Notes: a model not told the origin generated them from the sequence alone. A stretch of DNA of 64,000 nucleotides from Pseudomonas viciae (GCF_004786035.1 NZ_CP035088.1:6285001-6349000), one strand, 5' to 3'. Counted from the first letter of the stretch, positions 28,560-37,446 are shown. Made by a program: numbers and translations.

Positions 28560-29372
28560 TCAGCTCTGGCAGCGCGGACACCAGACACTGGCGCGCTGAC
28601 CCAGGCGAACTTCCCGCAGCCCCGTGCCACAGACCTTGCACAGTTCGCCGCCGCGGCCATATACGAACAGTTCCTGCTGGAAATAACCGGGCTGACCATC
28701 GCCGCCGATGAAATCCCGCAGCGTCGTACCGCCGCGCTCGATAGCATGGGTGAGGATGCGTTTGATCTCGATCGCCAGCTTCAGGTAACGGGCCCGGGAA
28801 ATGCCCCCGGCTTCACGTCGCGGGTCGATACCGGCGGCAAACAATGCTTCGGTCGCATAGATATTGCCCACGCCTACCACCACCGCGTTGTCCATGATGA
28901 ATGGCTTGACCGCCATGGAGCGCCCGCGGGAAAGCTGGAACAGGCGCTCGCCGTCAAACAGATCGGTCAGCGGCTCAGGCCCGAGACGAATCAGCAATTC
29001 ATGGTTGAGCGGGTCGAGGCTCCAGAGCATCGCGCCAAAGCGCCGGGGGTCGGTGTAGCGCAAGGCCAGGCCGGATTCCAGCTCGATGTCCACATGCTCG
29101 TGCTTGGCGGCAGGCATGCCGACTTCCACCAGTCGCAAGTTGCCGGACATACCCAAATGGCTGATCAAGGTGCCGACTTCGGCGTTGATCAGCAGGTATT
29201 TGGCCCGTCGCTCCACCTGCACGATGCGCTGGCCCGAGAGCCGCACATCGAGGTCTTCCGGAATCGGCCAGCGCAGGCGGCGATCGCGCACCACGACACG
29301 GCTGACCCGCTGTCCTTCAAGATGTGGCGCGATTCCGCGGCGGGTGGTTTCGACTTCCGGCAGTTCTGGCAT
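28560..29372 (-). CDS. mutM: Formamidopyrimidine-DNA glycosylase MutM
   Basis: The 270-residue base-excision repair enzyme removes 8-oxoguanine and formamidopyrimidines. The N terminus [13 protein letters not shown] supplies the catalytic Pro2 and Glu3. The helix-two-turn-helix [17 protein letters not shown] binds DNA, and the C-terminal zinc finger (CKVCGTGL, then WCPRCQ) is intact. It lies 29 bp after the HDOD gene on the same strand. Confidence 0.97.
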   Translation of the reverse strand: MPELPEVETTRRGIAPHLEGQRVSRVVVRDRRLRWPIPEDLDVRLSGQRIVQVERRAKYLLINAEVGTLISHLGMSGNLRLVEVGMPAAKHEHVDIELESGLALRYTDPRRFGAMLWSLDPLNHELLIRLGPEPLTDLFDGERLFQLSRGRSMAVKPFIMDNAVVVGVGNIYATEALFAAGIDPRREAGGISRARYLKLAIEIKRILTHAIERGGTTLRDFIGGDGQPGYFQQELFVYGRGGELCKVCGTGLREVRLGQRASVWCPRCQS

Positions 29373-29401
29373 GGGATTCTCGAGTCAGGCGAACCCGGTA
29401 C

Positions 29402-30271
29402 TCAACGAGTGGCGAGGTCGCGAATTTCCTGTTTCTGGGTCTGGAAGTCGTATTCCGACAAACCGATGTAATCGAGCACCAGGGCCCCGACGCTGTCCCA
29501 CTCGTGATCTTCGGCCTGATTACCGAGCACCCGGTGGGAGGCACAGATGTTCTCGGACATTTTCAGGATCGCCAGCAGGTTTTTCAGCTGACTGTTGTTG
29601 CGCGAGGACTCGTCGCTGAAAACCGCCAGGGCGTTATGGTGGTTGGCGATGGCCTGGCTGACGTGATCCGGCAGACGCCAGGATTTGGAGGTGTAATAAC
29701 CGACCACCGCATGGTTGGTGTTGAACACGCGGTTTTCGGTGTCCACCACCCGGCATTCGGCGCTGGCATTGGCGTAGGCCTCCTCCAACACTCCCATGTA
29801 GGTGGGAAACTGCTTGAGCATCAACGGCACGCCGCAATCATGGAACAACCCCAACGCATAAGCTTCGTCGCCATTCTCCAGGCCGACGCGCTTGGCCAGG
29901 GTCAGGCAGGTCATCGCCACGTCCTGGGCGGTGTCCCAGAAGCGGTTCAGGGTGACGATGGCGTCATCGTGCAGCTCGCCCTTGATCGACTGCGCGTTGA
30001 TCAGGTTGATGATCGAGCGACTGCCCAGCAGGTTCACTGCGCGCTGGATCGAGGTGATCTTGTTGCGCAGGCCGTAATACGGCGAGTTGACGATCTTGAG
30101 CAAGGCACCGGAAAGGCCGGGATCGTGGGAGATCAGCTTGGCGATGGTCTCCAGGTCCGGGTCGGGCATGTACTGCTCCATCTGCAGATCCACCATGATC
30201 TGCGGCTGGGGCGGCACACTGATCCCTTGCAGGGACTGTTGGATCTGTTCGGCGGAAAGCTCTTTGGACAT
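29402..30271 (-). CDS. HDOD-domain signalling protein
   Basis: The 289-residue cytoplasmic protein has a HDOD domain, an HD-related output domain without hydrolase residues. Typical motifs are IAKLISHDPGLSGALLKIVNSPYYG, ITSIQRAVNLLG and ALGLFHDCGVPLMLKQFP. HDOD proteins take part in stress and cyclic-di-GMP-linked signalling, and some bind DNA or RNA polymerase-associated factors. Its partner is unknown. It leads mutM by 29 bp. Confidence 0.9.
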   Translation of the reverse strand: MSKELSAEQIQQSLQGISVPPQPQIMVDLQMEQYMPDPDLETIAKLISHDPGLSGALLKIVNSPYYGLRNKITSIQRAVNLLGSRSIINLINAQSIKGELHDDAIVTLNRFWDTAQDVAMTCLTLAKRVGLENGDEAYALGLFHDCGVPLMLKQFPTYMGVLEEAYANASAECRVVDTENRVFNTNHAVVGYYTSKSWRLPDHVSQAIANHHNALAVFSDESSRNNSQLKNLLAILKMSENICASHRVLGNQAEDHEWDSVGALVLDYIGLSEYDFQTQKQEIRDLATR

Positions 30272-30408
30272 GAGTACACACTCCGGGTCAGGCGAGGATT
30301 CTAACCCTTAAAGATGGATCCGATATACCGCCGGGCCACCTATCGTCCTTCAAGCCCGCCAACCCCTGCAACACGGTATACTCCCGCTCTTTTTTCCGGA
30401 GCGACGTC

Positions 30409-31605
30409 ATGTCCCTGCCTAGCCTGCGCCTCAAAGCCAACGCCGACCGTCGCCTGCGCGCCGGCCACCTGTGGGTCTACAGTAACGAAATCGATGTGGC
30501 GGCCACCCCACTGCACGGTTTCAAGGCCGGCGACCAGGCGATCCTCGAAGCCGCCGGCGGCAAGCCGTTGGGCATCGTTGCGATGAGCCCCAACAACCTG
30601 ATCTGCGCCCGGCTGCTGTCCCGTGACGTGAAGCTGCCGCTGGACAAATCCCTGCTAGTGCATCGCCTCAACGTGGCGTTGTCCCTGCGCGAGCGGCTGT
30701 TCGACAAGCCGTTCTATCGCTTGGTCTATGGGGATTCCGACCTGTTGCCAGGCCTGGTGGTCGACCGTTTCGGCGACATCCTGGTGGTGCAGATCGCTTC
30801 TGCCACCATGGAAGCCCATAAAGACGACGTGATCGCCGCCCTCACCCAGGTGCTCAAGCCCAGCGGCATCCTGTTCAAGAACGACTCCGCCGCCCGCGAC
30901 GCCGAAGGCCTGAACCGCTATGTCGAGACCGTGTTCGGCCTGGTACCGGAATGGGTCGCCCTGGAAGAAAACGGCGTGAAGTTCGAAGCACCGGTCATGG
31001 AAGGTCAGAAAACCGGCTGGTTCTACGACCACCGCATGAACCGCGCACGCCTGGCGCCGTACGCCAAGGGCAAGCGGGTGCTGGACCTGTTCAGCTACAT
31101 TGGCGGCTGGGGCGTGCAAGCGGCGGCGTTCGGTGCCAGTGAAGTGTTCTGCGTCGACGCTTCGGCCTTCGCGCTCGACGGCGTCGAGCGCAATGCCGCG
31201 TTGAACGGCTTTGCCGAAAAACTGACCTGCATCGAAGGCGACGTGTTCGAAGCCCTGAAGGAGCTCAAGGCCAGCGAAGAACGTTTCGACGTGATCGTTG
31301 CCGACCCGCCGGCCTTCATCAAACGCAAGAAAGACCTGAAGAACGGCGAAGGCGCCTATCGCCGCCTCAACGAGCAAGCCATGCGCCTGCTCAGCAAGGA
31401 CGGCATCCTGGTCAGCGCGTCGTGCTCGATGCACCTGCCCGAAGACGACCTGCAGAACATCCTGCTGACCAGCGCCCGCCATCTGGACCGCAACATTCAG
31501 TTGCTCGAACGCGGCGGTCAGGGGCCGGACCATCCGGTGCACCCGGCCATTGCCGAAACCCGCTACATCAAGAGCATTACCTGCCGGTTGTTGCCCAACA
31601 GCTGA
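30409..31605 (+). CDS. rlmI: 23S rRNA (cytosine-1962-C5)-methyltransferase, RlmI family
   Basis: The 398-residue enzyme combines an N-terminal PUA domain (RLKANADRRLRAGHLWVYSNEI) with a Rossmann methyltransferase domain. Visible motifs are DRFGDILVVQ, TGWFYDHRMNR, VLDLFSYIGGWGVQAA (SAM), ADPPAFIKRKKD and SCSMHLPEDDL with the catalytic cysteine. RlmI makes m5C1962 in 23S rRNA. Its terminator follows, after which the neighbourhood changes character. Confidence 0.92.
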   Translation: MSLPSLRLKANADRRLRAGHLWVYSNEIDVAATPLHGFKAGDQAILEAAGGKPLGIVAMSPNNLICARLLSRDVKLPLDKSLLVHRLNVALSLRERLFDKPFYRLVYGDSDLLPGLVVDRFGDILVVQIASATMEAHKDDVIAALTQVLKPSGILFKNDSAARDAEGLNRYVETVFGLVPEWVALEENGVKFEAPVMEGQKTGWFYDHRMNRARLAPYAKGKRVLDLFSYIGGWGVQAAAFGASEVFCVDASAFALDGVERNAALNGFAEKLTCIEGDVFEALKELKASEERFDVIVADPPAFIKRKKDLKNGEGAYRRLNEQAMRLLSKDGILVSASCSMHLPEDDLQNILLTSARHLDRNIQLLERGGQGPDHPVHPAIAETRYIKSITCRLLPNS

Positions 31606-31662
31606 GCCCTGGCGGGGCCGGAGTTGCCGCTCTGTGCCCCGCATATTGATACCCGATTTGAC

Positions 31663-31688
31663 TCGCAGCCTAGGCTGCGATTTTTTTT
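31663..31688 (+). terminator. Rho-independent terminator of rlmI
   Basis: TCGCAGCC-TA-GGCTGCGA (31663-31680) is a perfect palindrome followed directly by eight T residues. It ends the core rlmI transcript and insulates the accessory cluster that follows. Confidence 0.9.
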
Positions 31689-31791
31689 GCGCGTATGAAA
31701 AGTTACCGAGCGCCGAAGTTAATACCGACATTGGTTAATTTTGTATGAACTCTCCCACATTATTACTGGAGCTTTCCTACTCAACACTCAC

Positions 31792-31819
31792 TTGCCAAGC
31801 ACCCACTACAAACTATGAT
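31792..31819 (+). promoter_or_regulatory. Putative sigma-70 promoter of the 24-codon ORF cluster
   Basis: TTGCCA (31792-31797) and TATGAT (31814-31819) each match consensus at five of six positions and are 16 bp apart, giving a start near 31826 and a leader of about 60 nt before the ATG at 31887. Confidence 0.6.
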
Positions 31820-31824
31820 TGAGC

Positions 31825-31842
31825 TGTCACAAGGCAGTGACA
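31825..31842. promoter_or_regulatory. Dyad at the predicted transcription start (possible operator)
   Basis: TGTCAC-N6-GTGACA is a perfect 6-bp inverted repeat just downstream of the -10 element. A regulator bound here would block initiation. No regulator gene lies inside the cluster. Confidence 0.4.
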
Positions 31843-31886
31843 ACTATCAGCAGACACAACACTTGTTCAAACAAAGGAGCCGCACC

Positions 31887-31961
31887 ATGAAAGCAATCCG
31901 TCTGGAAGTTAACAAAATCGCCAACCTGGCAGGTCTGATTACGCCAAAAGCCGCTCAGTAA
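31887..31961 (+). CDS. 24-residue peptide; candidate RiPP precursor or leader peptide
   Basis: A 24-codon ORF has a strong AAAGGAG site 8 bp before its ATG and stops at TAA (31959-31961). The peptide begins MKAIRLEVNK, continues IANLAGLI and ends TPKAAQ. It has no Cys or Ser and only one Thr (residue 19). Its first half is charged and amphipathic like a short leader, and its end is Thr-Pro-Lys-Ala-Ala-Gln. It is the first ORF after the promoter and precedes SagB-type, AurF-type and MFS genes. Three readings are possible: a ribosomal precursor, a scaffold peptide of the PqqA size class, or an attenuator peptide. No family is recognised. The good ribosome binding site and position make translation likely; the function is inference. 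Confidence 0.55.
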   Translation: MKAIRLEVNKIANLAGLITPKAAQ

Positions 31962-31970
31962 GTAACAGAC

Positions 31971-32001
31971 GGGGTCGGGGAAGTGCCGGCACTTCGGCCC
32001 C
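31971..32001 (+). promoter_or_regulatory. GC-rich hairpin between the small ORF and the SagB-type gene
   Basis: The perfect palindrome GAAGTGCCGGCACTTC (31980-31995) is flanked by GGGG at 31971-31974 and CCCC at 31998-32001. No T run follows. This suits a partial attenuator or an mRNA-stabilising hairpin that would leave the small ORF better expressed than the enzymes downstream. Confidence 0.5.
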
Positions 32002-32034
32002 ATCCAGACGCGTGCCCCTGCGGAATCAATCTTC

Positions 32035-33120
32035 ATGTATATAAACCCGAACCTTTTCATACTTGCGCGCCCGCCGCACCAAGTTGTATGGAACTATGAA
32101 CACCATACTCAATTCGAGCTCGAACTTAATTACTCAAGCCGACTGGCGCAACTTATAAGTGACCCGTCACAATTCGACACCGACAACCCGATTGATATCG
32201 ACTTTGTAAACGCCGATATACTGGTAGTAGCCCCCAAAGAACCTATTGAGTGGAAATGGGATGAGCTGTCGAGAATATTTCACATCGGCACAAAAAACAT
32301 TCCTTGCGAACGCGTTCCACAAGATGTGAATGAATGGGCCCCCCTGTATCTACAGCACTGCAACGATGTACTTTCGTCACCAACGCCTCCCGCCAGGCTA
32401 AAAACGTACCCCGTCGAGCGGATTGCCCTCGCACCCTGTTCGTTGGTCGACCTGCAGGACGTTTCGCTGGCGCAGACGCTTGTCAGTCGGAGCACTTCCC
32501 GCGCCTTCAGCGAACACGCCATTTCAATCGGACAGGTCAGCACCCTCCTGTACCTGACCCTGGGATACCTGGACGAACGCTCGTGCGTTCATATGCCCAC
32601 CAACCATCGCGATGCACTGAGCGCGCGCCGCAGCAGCCCCTCGGGCGGCGGTCTGAATGCCTGCGAAGGCTATCTGTACGTACGCAATGTCACTGGCCTG
32701 GAAGCGGGGGTCTACGCCTATCACCCGGATGAACATGCCTTGAGCCTGGTCCGGCCGCTGCCGGATACCCCCCTGGGTCAATTGTTGTGCGGCCAGCACT
32801 TCATCAATCCGCTGCCCTTCGGGCTGTTCATCACCTCGCGCTTCGACAAACTCTGGTGGAAGTACGAACACTCCCGCGCCTACCGGATGGCTTTTGTCGA
32901 AACAGGCCATGTCTCCCAGGCCTTCCTGATGGTTGCAACCGCGCTGGGCCTCAATACCTGGCTGACCGGGGCGCTGGCCGACCGTCAAGTGGAATGTCTA
33001 CTTGGTCTCGAGGATACCCCCGAGCAACCGCTGTTTTTTGTCGGCTGCGGCCATGGCGACGGACAGGTGCACTGCAACGAGCTGATGGCGTTGGTCAATC
33101 GCCAGGATTCTGGGACATGA
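32035..33120 (+). CDS. SagB-type nitroreductase-fold dehydrogenase
   Basis: The 361-residue FMN-dependent oxidoreductase belongs to the SagB/McbC group. An N-terminal domain of about 140 residues precedes the nitroreductase core. SRSTSRAF (151-158), RRSSPSGGGLNACEGYLYV (198-216), a GLEAGVYAYHP segment and the Lys276-Tyr277 pair in WWKYEHSRAYR are characteristic; that Lys-Tyr pair is catalytic in azoline oxidases. No YcaO cyclodehydratase or E1-like gene is nearby. The first 90 codons are AT-rich and use ATA and AGA, rare in the flanks. No good ribosome binding site precedes 32035. It overlaps the next gene by 4 bp. Confidence 0.8.
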   Translation: MYINPNLFILARPPHQVVWNYEHHTQFELELNYSSRLAQLISDPSQFDTDNPIDIDFVNADILVVAPKEPIEWKWDELSRIFHIGTKNIPCERVPQDVNEWAPLYLQHCNDVLSSPTPPARLKTYPVERIALAPCSLVDLQDVSLAQTLVSRSTSRAFSEHAISIGQVSTLLYLTLGYLDERSCVHMPTNHRDALSARRSSPSGGGLNACEGYLYVRNVTGLEAGVYAYHPDEHALSLVRPLPDTPLGQLLCGQHFINPLPFGLFITSRFDKLWWKYEHSRAYRMAFVETGHVSQAFLMVATALGLNTWLTGALADRQVECLLGLEDTPEQPLFFVGCGHGDGQVHCNELMALVNRQDSGT

Positions 33121-34070
33121 GCGGCTCAACGTTTCTGCAAACGCCTCGTTACACCTTGGGTGACTGGGATAACAAGGCCACGGTGCGCGTGCGCAAAAAC
33201 GACTATCGCCTGCCCGACGACCTGGAGCAGCAACTGACAAGTCGAGACTGGTTTCCGCCGGCCTTCATTCCCTATATCGAGCACCCCTTGATCGGCAGGG
33301 CGGGACGCTCCATTGCCCAGCGCCTGGCGGCGAATCACCTGGTGTACTTCCTCGACTACACCACTGTGCTCGAACATCAGGTCGTCAATCGCGCCGTGGA
33401 AATCATCGTTCACGGCGACCTGGCCGTGACAATCCCCAGGCAAATGAAAACCGCCGCCCTGCAGCTGTATACCGACGAGGGTTATCACGCGCTGTTCTCC
33501 AATGAAGTGGCCGAGCAGATCGCCGCTCTGTATGACATCCGCGACCGCCCGTTCCCCAGGCGCATCGACCGGCTGTTGGGTGTGATCGAGGCCGCGAGCC
33601 CCGCTGATCGCAGCCTGGCGTGGTTCCTATTGGGGTTCGTCTCCGAAACGATCATCGCCAAGGAACTGCTGGCCATCACCCGCGAAAGCCTGGTTTCCAC
33701 GGTGTACAGGATGCTGAGCAATCATCTTGAGGACGAAGCACGCCACAGTCGCTACTTCAGCGAGGTGTTCCAGTATCTATGGGCCGCCATGGCATCGACC
33801 CAACGCGACCTGGCCGCAAGGATGCTGCTGGAAATCATCGGCCTTTATTTCGAACCAGACGTGCCCTGGCTGATGCGCAGCCTCGCCAGCGTCGGCTTCG
33901 ACGAGCAGTCATCCCAGCGGATCATTGCCGGACTCCGGCAACCCGATGCTCATGCCCGACGGATTCGCTCGGGGGCGGCATCGACATTCGCAGCCATGCG
34001 CAAGGCGAGCTTCTTCGACAGCGAACACAATCGACGGCTTTTCTCTCAAGCGGGGTTCATCGATGACTGA
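33117..34070 (+). CDS. AurF-like diiron oxygenase
   Basis: The 317-residue helical protein has the ligand layout of the p-aminobenzoate N-oxygenase AurF. I see Glu86 (VLEHQVVN), Glu121-x2-His124 (DEGYH), Glu177 or Glu183 (SETIIAKEL), and His203-x3-Glu207-x2-His210 (HLEDEARH). The spacings Glu86-Glu121 (35) and His-x3-Glu-x2-His are those of AurF. AurF enzymes oxygenate amines to hydroxylamines or nitro groups, and relatives catalyse other oxidations. The substrate is unknown. The ATG overlaps the SagB-type stop (ATGA). Confidence 0.82.
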   Translation: MSGSTFLQTPRYTLGDWDNKATVRVRKNDYRLPDDLEQQLTSRDWFPPAFIPYIEHPLIGRAGRSIAQRLAANHLVYFLDYTTVLEHQVVNRAVEIIVHGDLAVTIPRQMKTAALQLYTDEGYHALFSNEVAEQIAALYDIRDRPFPRRIDRLLGVIEAASPADRSLAWFLLGFVSETIIAKELLAITRESLVSTVYRMLSNHLEDEARHSRYFSEVFQYLWAAMASTQRDLAARMLLEIIGLYFEPDVPWLMRSLASVGFDEQSSQRIIAGLRQPDAHARRIRSGAASTFAAMRKASFFDSEHNRRLFSQAGFIDD

Positions 34071-35268
34071 CACCAAAGACCTGCCGGAGGCACGCAAACC
34101 CGCCGCGGTCGGTTTGCTGCTGGCCCTGACCTTGCTCGGCGTGTTCCCGATCGATGTGGTGCTGCCCTCGTTCCCTGCACTGTCCGAGCACTTTCAGCAC
34201 CCATCGTCCGATATCGCCCTGTCTGTCAGCCTGTTCGCTGTGGGTATCGCCCTTTCGCAGTTGCTGATCGGCCCGCTCTCCGACGCCATGGGGCGAAAAA
34301 ACCTGCTGTTGATCGGGATCACCGTTTCAGCCCTCGGCGCAACTGGTTGCGTGCTCGCCAACGGCTACGGGGCCTTTGTTTTCTTTCGTGTCGTCCAGGC
34401 CTTGGGGTGCGGTTGTTTCGTGCTGTCCCAGGCGTTGATCCAGGACCTGTTCACCGGCCGCGAACAGCAGCGACTGCGGATCTTCCTGGTCACCTGCGGC
34501 GGTATTTTCATTTCCGTGTCGCCCCTGGCCGGTACCGGCCTGCAAAGCTGGATGGGCTGGCGCGGCAGCTTCCTGGTGTTCATTGCCCTGGCCGTCGGTG
34601 TGTTTATCCGCGCGAGTCGTTTACTCCCCTCTTCTCCGGCAGGTCACCAACCCAAGCGTCTGGCGTTCATTGCGGCTTATCGAAAGGTCTGCGGTGACTT
34701 CAGCTTCATGGCCTATTGGTTGACATCGGCGCTGGCCTTCTCCTGCCATTTCTCGTTTATCGTCATTTCACCACTGGTACTCATCGACCAGCTGCAACTC
34801 TCACCCGAGGCCTTTTCGTGGGCGCTGCTGGGCTACGGATTGGCCTATATCGGCGGGGGAGCGGTCGCGACCGTACTGAGCACTCGAATCGACCCACAGA
34901 CGCAAATCATCACAGGCCTGTGCCTGATCCTGGCCGCGGGGGCCTTGATGCTTGGGCTCAGCAGCCATCTCGGCCTGTCGGTCACCACCTTGTTGCTGCC
35001 CATGATCGTATGCACCGCCGGAACGACCATTGCCCGGGCGGCAGCCCACACCCGGGCCATGAATATATTCCCCGAGCAAGCCGGTACGTCCGCCTCGGCC
35101 GGCAGCGTGCTGATCTTCATCATCGGTGGGCTGACCAGCGCCGCGATCAGCCTCACGCCGCTTGACCTGCAAATCACCCTGGCCCTCTCCCTGATAATGC
35201 TCAGCCTCTTGGGGCTGGGGCTCAATACCCTGGCGCGACATCGTCACAGGGGCCTGTTGCCCGGCTGA
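34063..35268 (+). CDS. MFS transporter, Bcr/CflA-like drug exporter
   Basis: The 401-residue transporter has twelve predicted helices. The Bcr/CflA-type features are LLGVFPIDVVLPSFPALSEHF in the first helix and the loop LIGPLSDAMGRKNLLL (motif A) between helices 2 and 3. It overlaps the diiron oxygenase gene by 8 bp, so it is the last gene of the coupled unit and probably exports its product or gives self-resistance. No terminator is visible before ilvD. Confidence 0.88.
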   Translation: MTDTKDLPEARKPAAVGLLLALTLLGVFPIDVVLPSFPALSEHFQHPSSDIALSVSLFAVGIALSQLLIGPLSDAMGRKNLLLIGITVSALGATGCVLANGYGAFVFFRVVQALGCGCFVLSQALIQDLFTGREQQRLRIFLVTCGGIFISVSPLAGTGLQSWMGWRGSFLVFIALAVGVFIRASRLLPSSPAGHQPKRLAFIAAYRKVCGDFSFMAYWLTSALAFSCHFSFIVISPLVLIDQLQLSPEAFSWALLGYGLAYIGGGAVATVLSTRIDPQTQIITGLCLILAAGALMLGLSSHLGLSVTTLLLPMIVCTAGTTIARAAAHTRAMNIFPEQAGTSASAGSVLIFIIGGLTSAAISLTPLDLQITLALSLIMLSLLGLGLNTLARHRHRGLLPG

Positions 35269-35536
35269 ACGCTGCCAGTCGTCATCCCAAGCGCGACATT
35301 GGCGCCCGATCAGCGCTTTGCGTCATTTCATCCTGGCGCCAGCGGTGTAGAATCGCGACATTCATCGCCATTCATCCCCGGCGGGTTTATGAGCTCATGC
35401 TGAGGCACGCAGCGATCCTGCAAAGTCATCGGCCACTTCCGGACACACGGCCAAACCCGGGTGTTCCAGACGTCAACAGAAGCTCACTTCCCCATTGATA
35501 CCTGATAAGTACCTGATTAGCCGCCCGGAGTGCTCC

Positions 35537-37378
35537 ATGCCTGATTACCGCTCGAAAACATCCACCCATGGCCGCAACATGGCCGGCGCCCGTGCACTGT
35601 GGCGCGCCACGGGGATGAAGGATGACGACTTCAAGAAGCCGATCATCGCCATTGCCAACTCCTTCACCCAGTTCGTACCGGGCCACGTTCACCTCAAGGA
35701 CCTCGGCCAACTGGTTGCCCGGGAAATCGAACGCGTCGGCGGCGTTGCGAAAGAGTTCAACACCATCGCCGTGGATGACGGCATCGCCATGGGCCACGAC
35801 GGCATGCTCTATTCGCTGCCGAGCCGCGAGATCATCGCCGACTCCGTCGAATACATGGTCAACGCCCACTGCGCCGACGCCATCGTGTGCATTTCCAACT
35901 GCGACAAGATCACCCCAGGCATGCTCATGGCCGCCCTGCGCCTGAACATCCCGGTGATCTTCGTTTCCGGCGGCCCGATGGAAGCCGGCAAGACCAAGCT
36001 CGCCAGCCACGGCCTGGACCTGGTGGACGCCATGGTCATCGCCGCCGACTCCAGCGCCTCTGACGAGAAGGTTGCCGAGTACGAGCGCAGCGCCTGCCCG
36101 ACCTGCGGTTCGTGCTCCGGCATGTTCACCGCCAACTCGATGAACTGCCTGACCGAAGCTCTGGGCCTGGCCTTGCCGGGCAACGGTTCGACCCTCGCCA
36201 CCCACAGTGACCGCGAACAGCTGTTCCTGCAGGCCGGCCGGACCATCGTCGAGCTGTGCAAGCGCTACTACGGTGAGAACGACGAGTCGGTGCTGCCGCG
36301 CAATATCGCCAACTTCAAGGCGTTCGAAAACGCCATGACCCTGGACATCGCCATGGGCGGTTCCACCAACACCATCCTGCATTTGCTGGCGGCCGCCCAG
36401 GAAGCCGAGATCGATTTCGACCTGCGCGACATCGACCGTTTGTCTCGTCACGTACCGCAACTGTGCAAGGTCGCACCGAACATCCAGAAGTACCACATGG
36501 AAGATGTGCATCGCGCCGGCGGGATCTTCAGCATCCTCGGTTCCCTGGCCCGTGGCGGCCTGTTGCACACCGACCTGCCGACCGTGCACAGCAAGAGCAT
36601 GGCCGAAGGCATCGCCAAGTGGGACATCACCCAGACCACCGACGAAGCCGTGCATCACTTCTTCAAGGCCGGCCCGGCAGGTATTCCGACGCAAACCGCG
36701 TTCAGCCAGTCGACCCGTTGGGAAACCCTGGACGACGATCGTGAAAACGGCTGCATCCGCAGCGTCGAGCACGCGTATTCCCAAGAAGGCGGCCTGGCCG
36801 TGCTGTACGGCAACATCGCCCTGGACGGTTGCGTGGTGAAAACCGCCGGCGTCGACGAGTCGATCCACGTGTTTGAAGGCAACGCCAAGATTTTCGAAAG
36901 CCAGGACAGCGCCGTGCGCGGGATCCTCGCCGACGAAGTGAAAGCTGGCGATATCGTGATCATTCGCTACGAAGGCCCGAAAGGCGGCCCGGGCATGCAG
37001 GAAATGCTCTACCCCACGTCCTACCTGAAGTCCAAGGGCCTGGGCAAAGCCTGCGCCTTGCTCACCGACGGTCGTTTCTCCGGCGGCACCTCGGGCCTGT
37101 CCATCGGCCACGCTTCGCCAGAAGCAGCTGCCGGCGGTGCCATCGGCCTGGTGCGCGATGGCGACAAGGTGCTGATCGACATTCCGAACCGTTCGATCAA
37201 CTTGTTGATCAGCGATGAAGAACTGGCCGCGCGCCGCGTCGAGCAGGACAAGAAAGGCTGGAAACCGGTGGAAGTGCGTCCGCGTAAAGTCACCACCGCC
37301 CTCAAGGCCTATGCCCTGCTCGCCACCAGCGCCGACAAAGGCGCGGTGCGGAACAAGGCGATGCTCGACGGCCTGTAA
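35537..37378 (+). CDS. ilvD: Dihydroxy-acid dehydratase
   Basis: The 613-residue iron-sulfur enzyme dehydrates 2,3-dihydroxy acids in valine, leucine and isoleucine synthesis. It begins [20 protein letters not shown], with the cluster cysteines in SNCDKITPG and [17 protein letters not shown] and the C-terminal [13 protein letters not shown]. Length and start at 35537 match the E. coli-type enzyme; an in-frame ATG at 35495 adds 14 non-conserved residues. A strong terminator follows. Confidence 0.97.
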   Translation: MPDYRSKTSTHGRNMAGARALWRATGMKDDDFKKPIIAIANSFTQFVPGHVHLKDLGQLVAREIERVGGVAKEFNTIAVDDGIAMGHDGMLYSLPSREIIADSVEYMVNAHCADAIVCISNCDKITPGMLMAALRLNIPVIFVSGGPMEAGKTKLASHGLDLVDAMVIAADSSASDEKVAEYERSACPTCGSCSGMFTANSMNCLTEALGLALPGNGSTLATHSDREQLFLQAGRTIVELCKRYYGENDESVLPRNIANFKAFENAMTLDIAMGGSTNTILHLLAAAQEAEIDFDLRDIDRLSRHVPQLCKVAPNIQKYHMEDVHRAGGIFSILGSLARGGLLHTDLPTVHSKSMAEGIAKWDITQTTDEAVHHFFKAGPAGIPTQTAFSQSTRWETLDDDRENGCIRSVEHAYSQEGGLAVLYGNIALDGCVVKTAGVDESIHVFEGNAKIFESQDSAVRGILADEVKAGDIVIIRYEGPKGGPGMQEMLYPTSYLKSKGLGKACALLTDGRFSGGTSGLSIGHASPEAAAGGAIGLVRDGDKVLIDIPNRSINLLISDEELAARRVEQDKKGWKPVEVRPRKVTTALKAYALLATSADKGAVRNKAMLDGL

Positions 37379-37395
37379 GCGTCGATAGCCGCAAT

Positions 37396-37427
37396 AAAAA
37401 TGCCCCGCCAAGTGCGGGGCATTTTTA
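37396..37427 (+). terminator. Rho-independent terminator of ilvD
   Basis: TGCCCCGC-CAAGT-GCGGGGCA (37401-37421) is a perfect 8-bp stem with an A run before and a T run after. It can also serve transcription from the opposite side. Confidence 0.92.
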
Positions 37428-37446
37428 TTGGGTCAATGATATCTCC

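Noticed and set aside
31887..33120. Reading the peptide-SagB pair as a classical azole-peptide (microcin B17-like) cluster
   Set aside because: There is no YcaO or E1-like gene, and the peptide has no Cys or Ser and a single Thr, so azole formation is not supported.
35426..37411. A 661-codon minus-strand frame over ilvD
   Set aside because: It is antisense to a highly conserved enzyme and shows the His/Gly/Val-rich bias of shadow frames.
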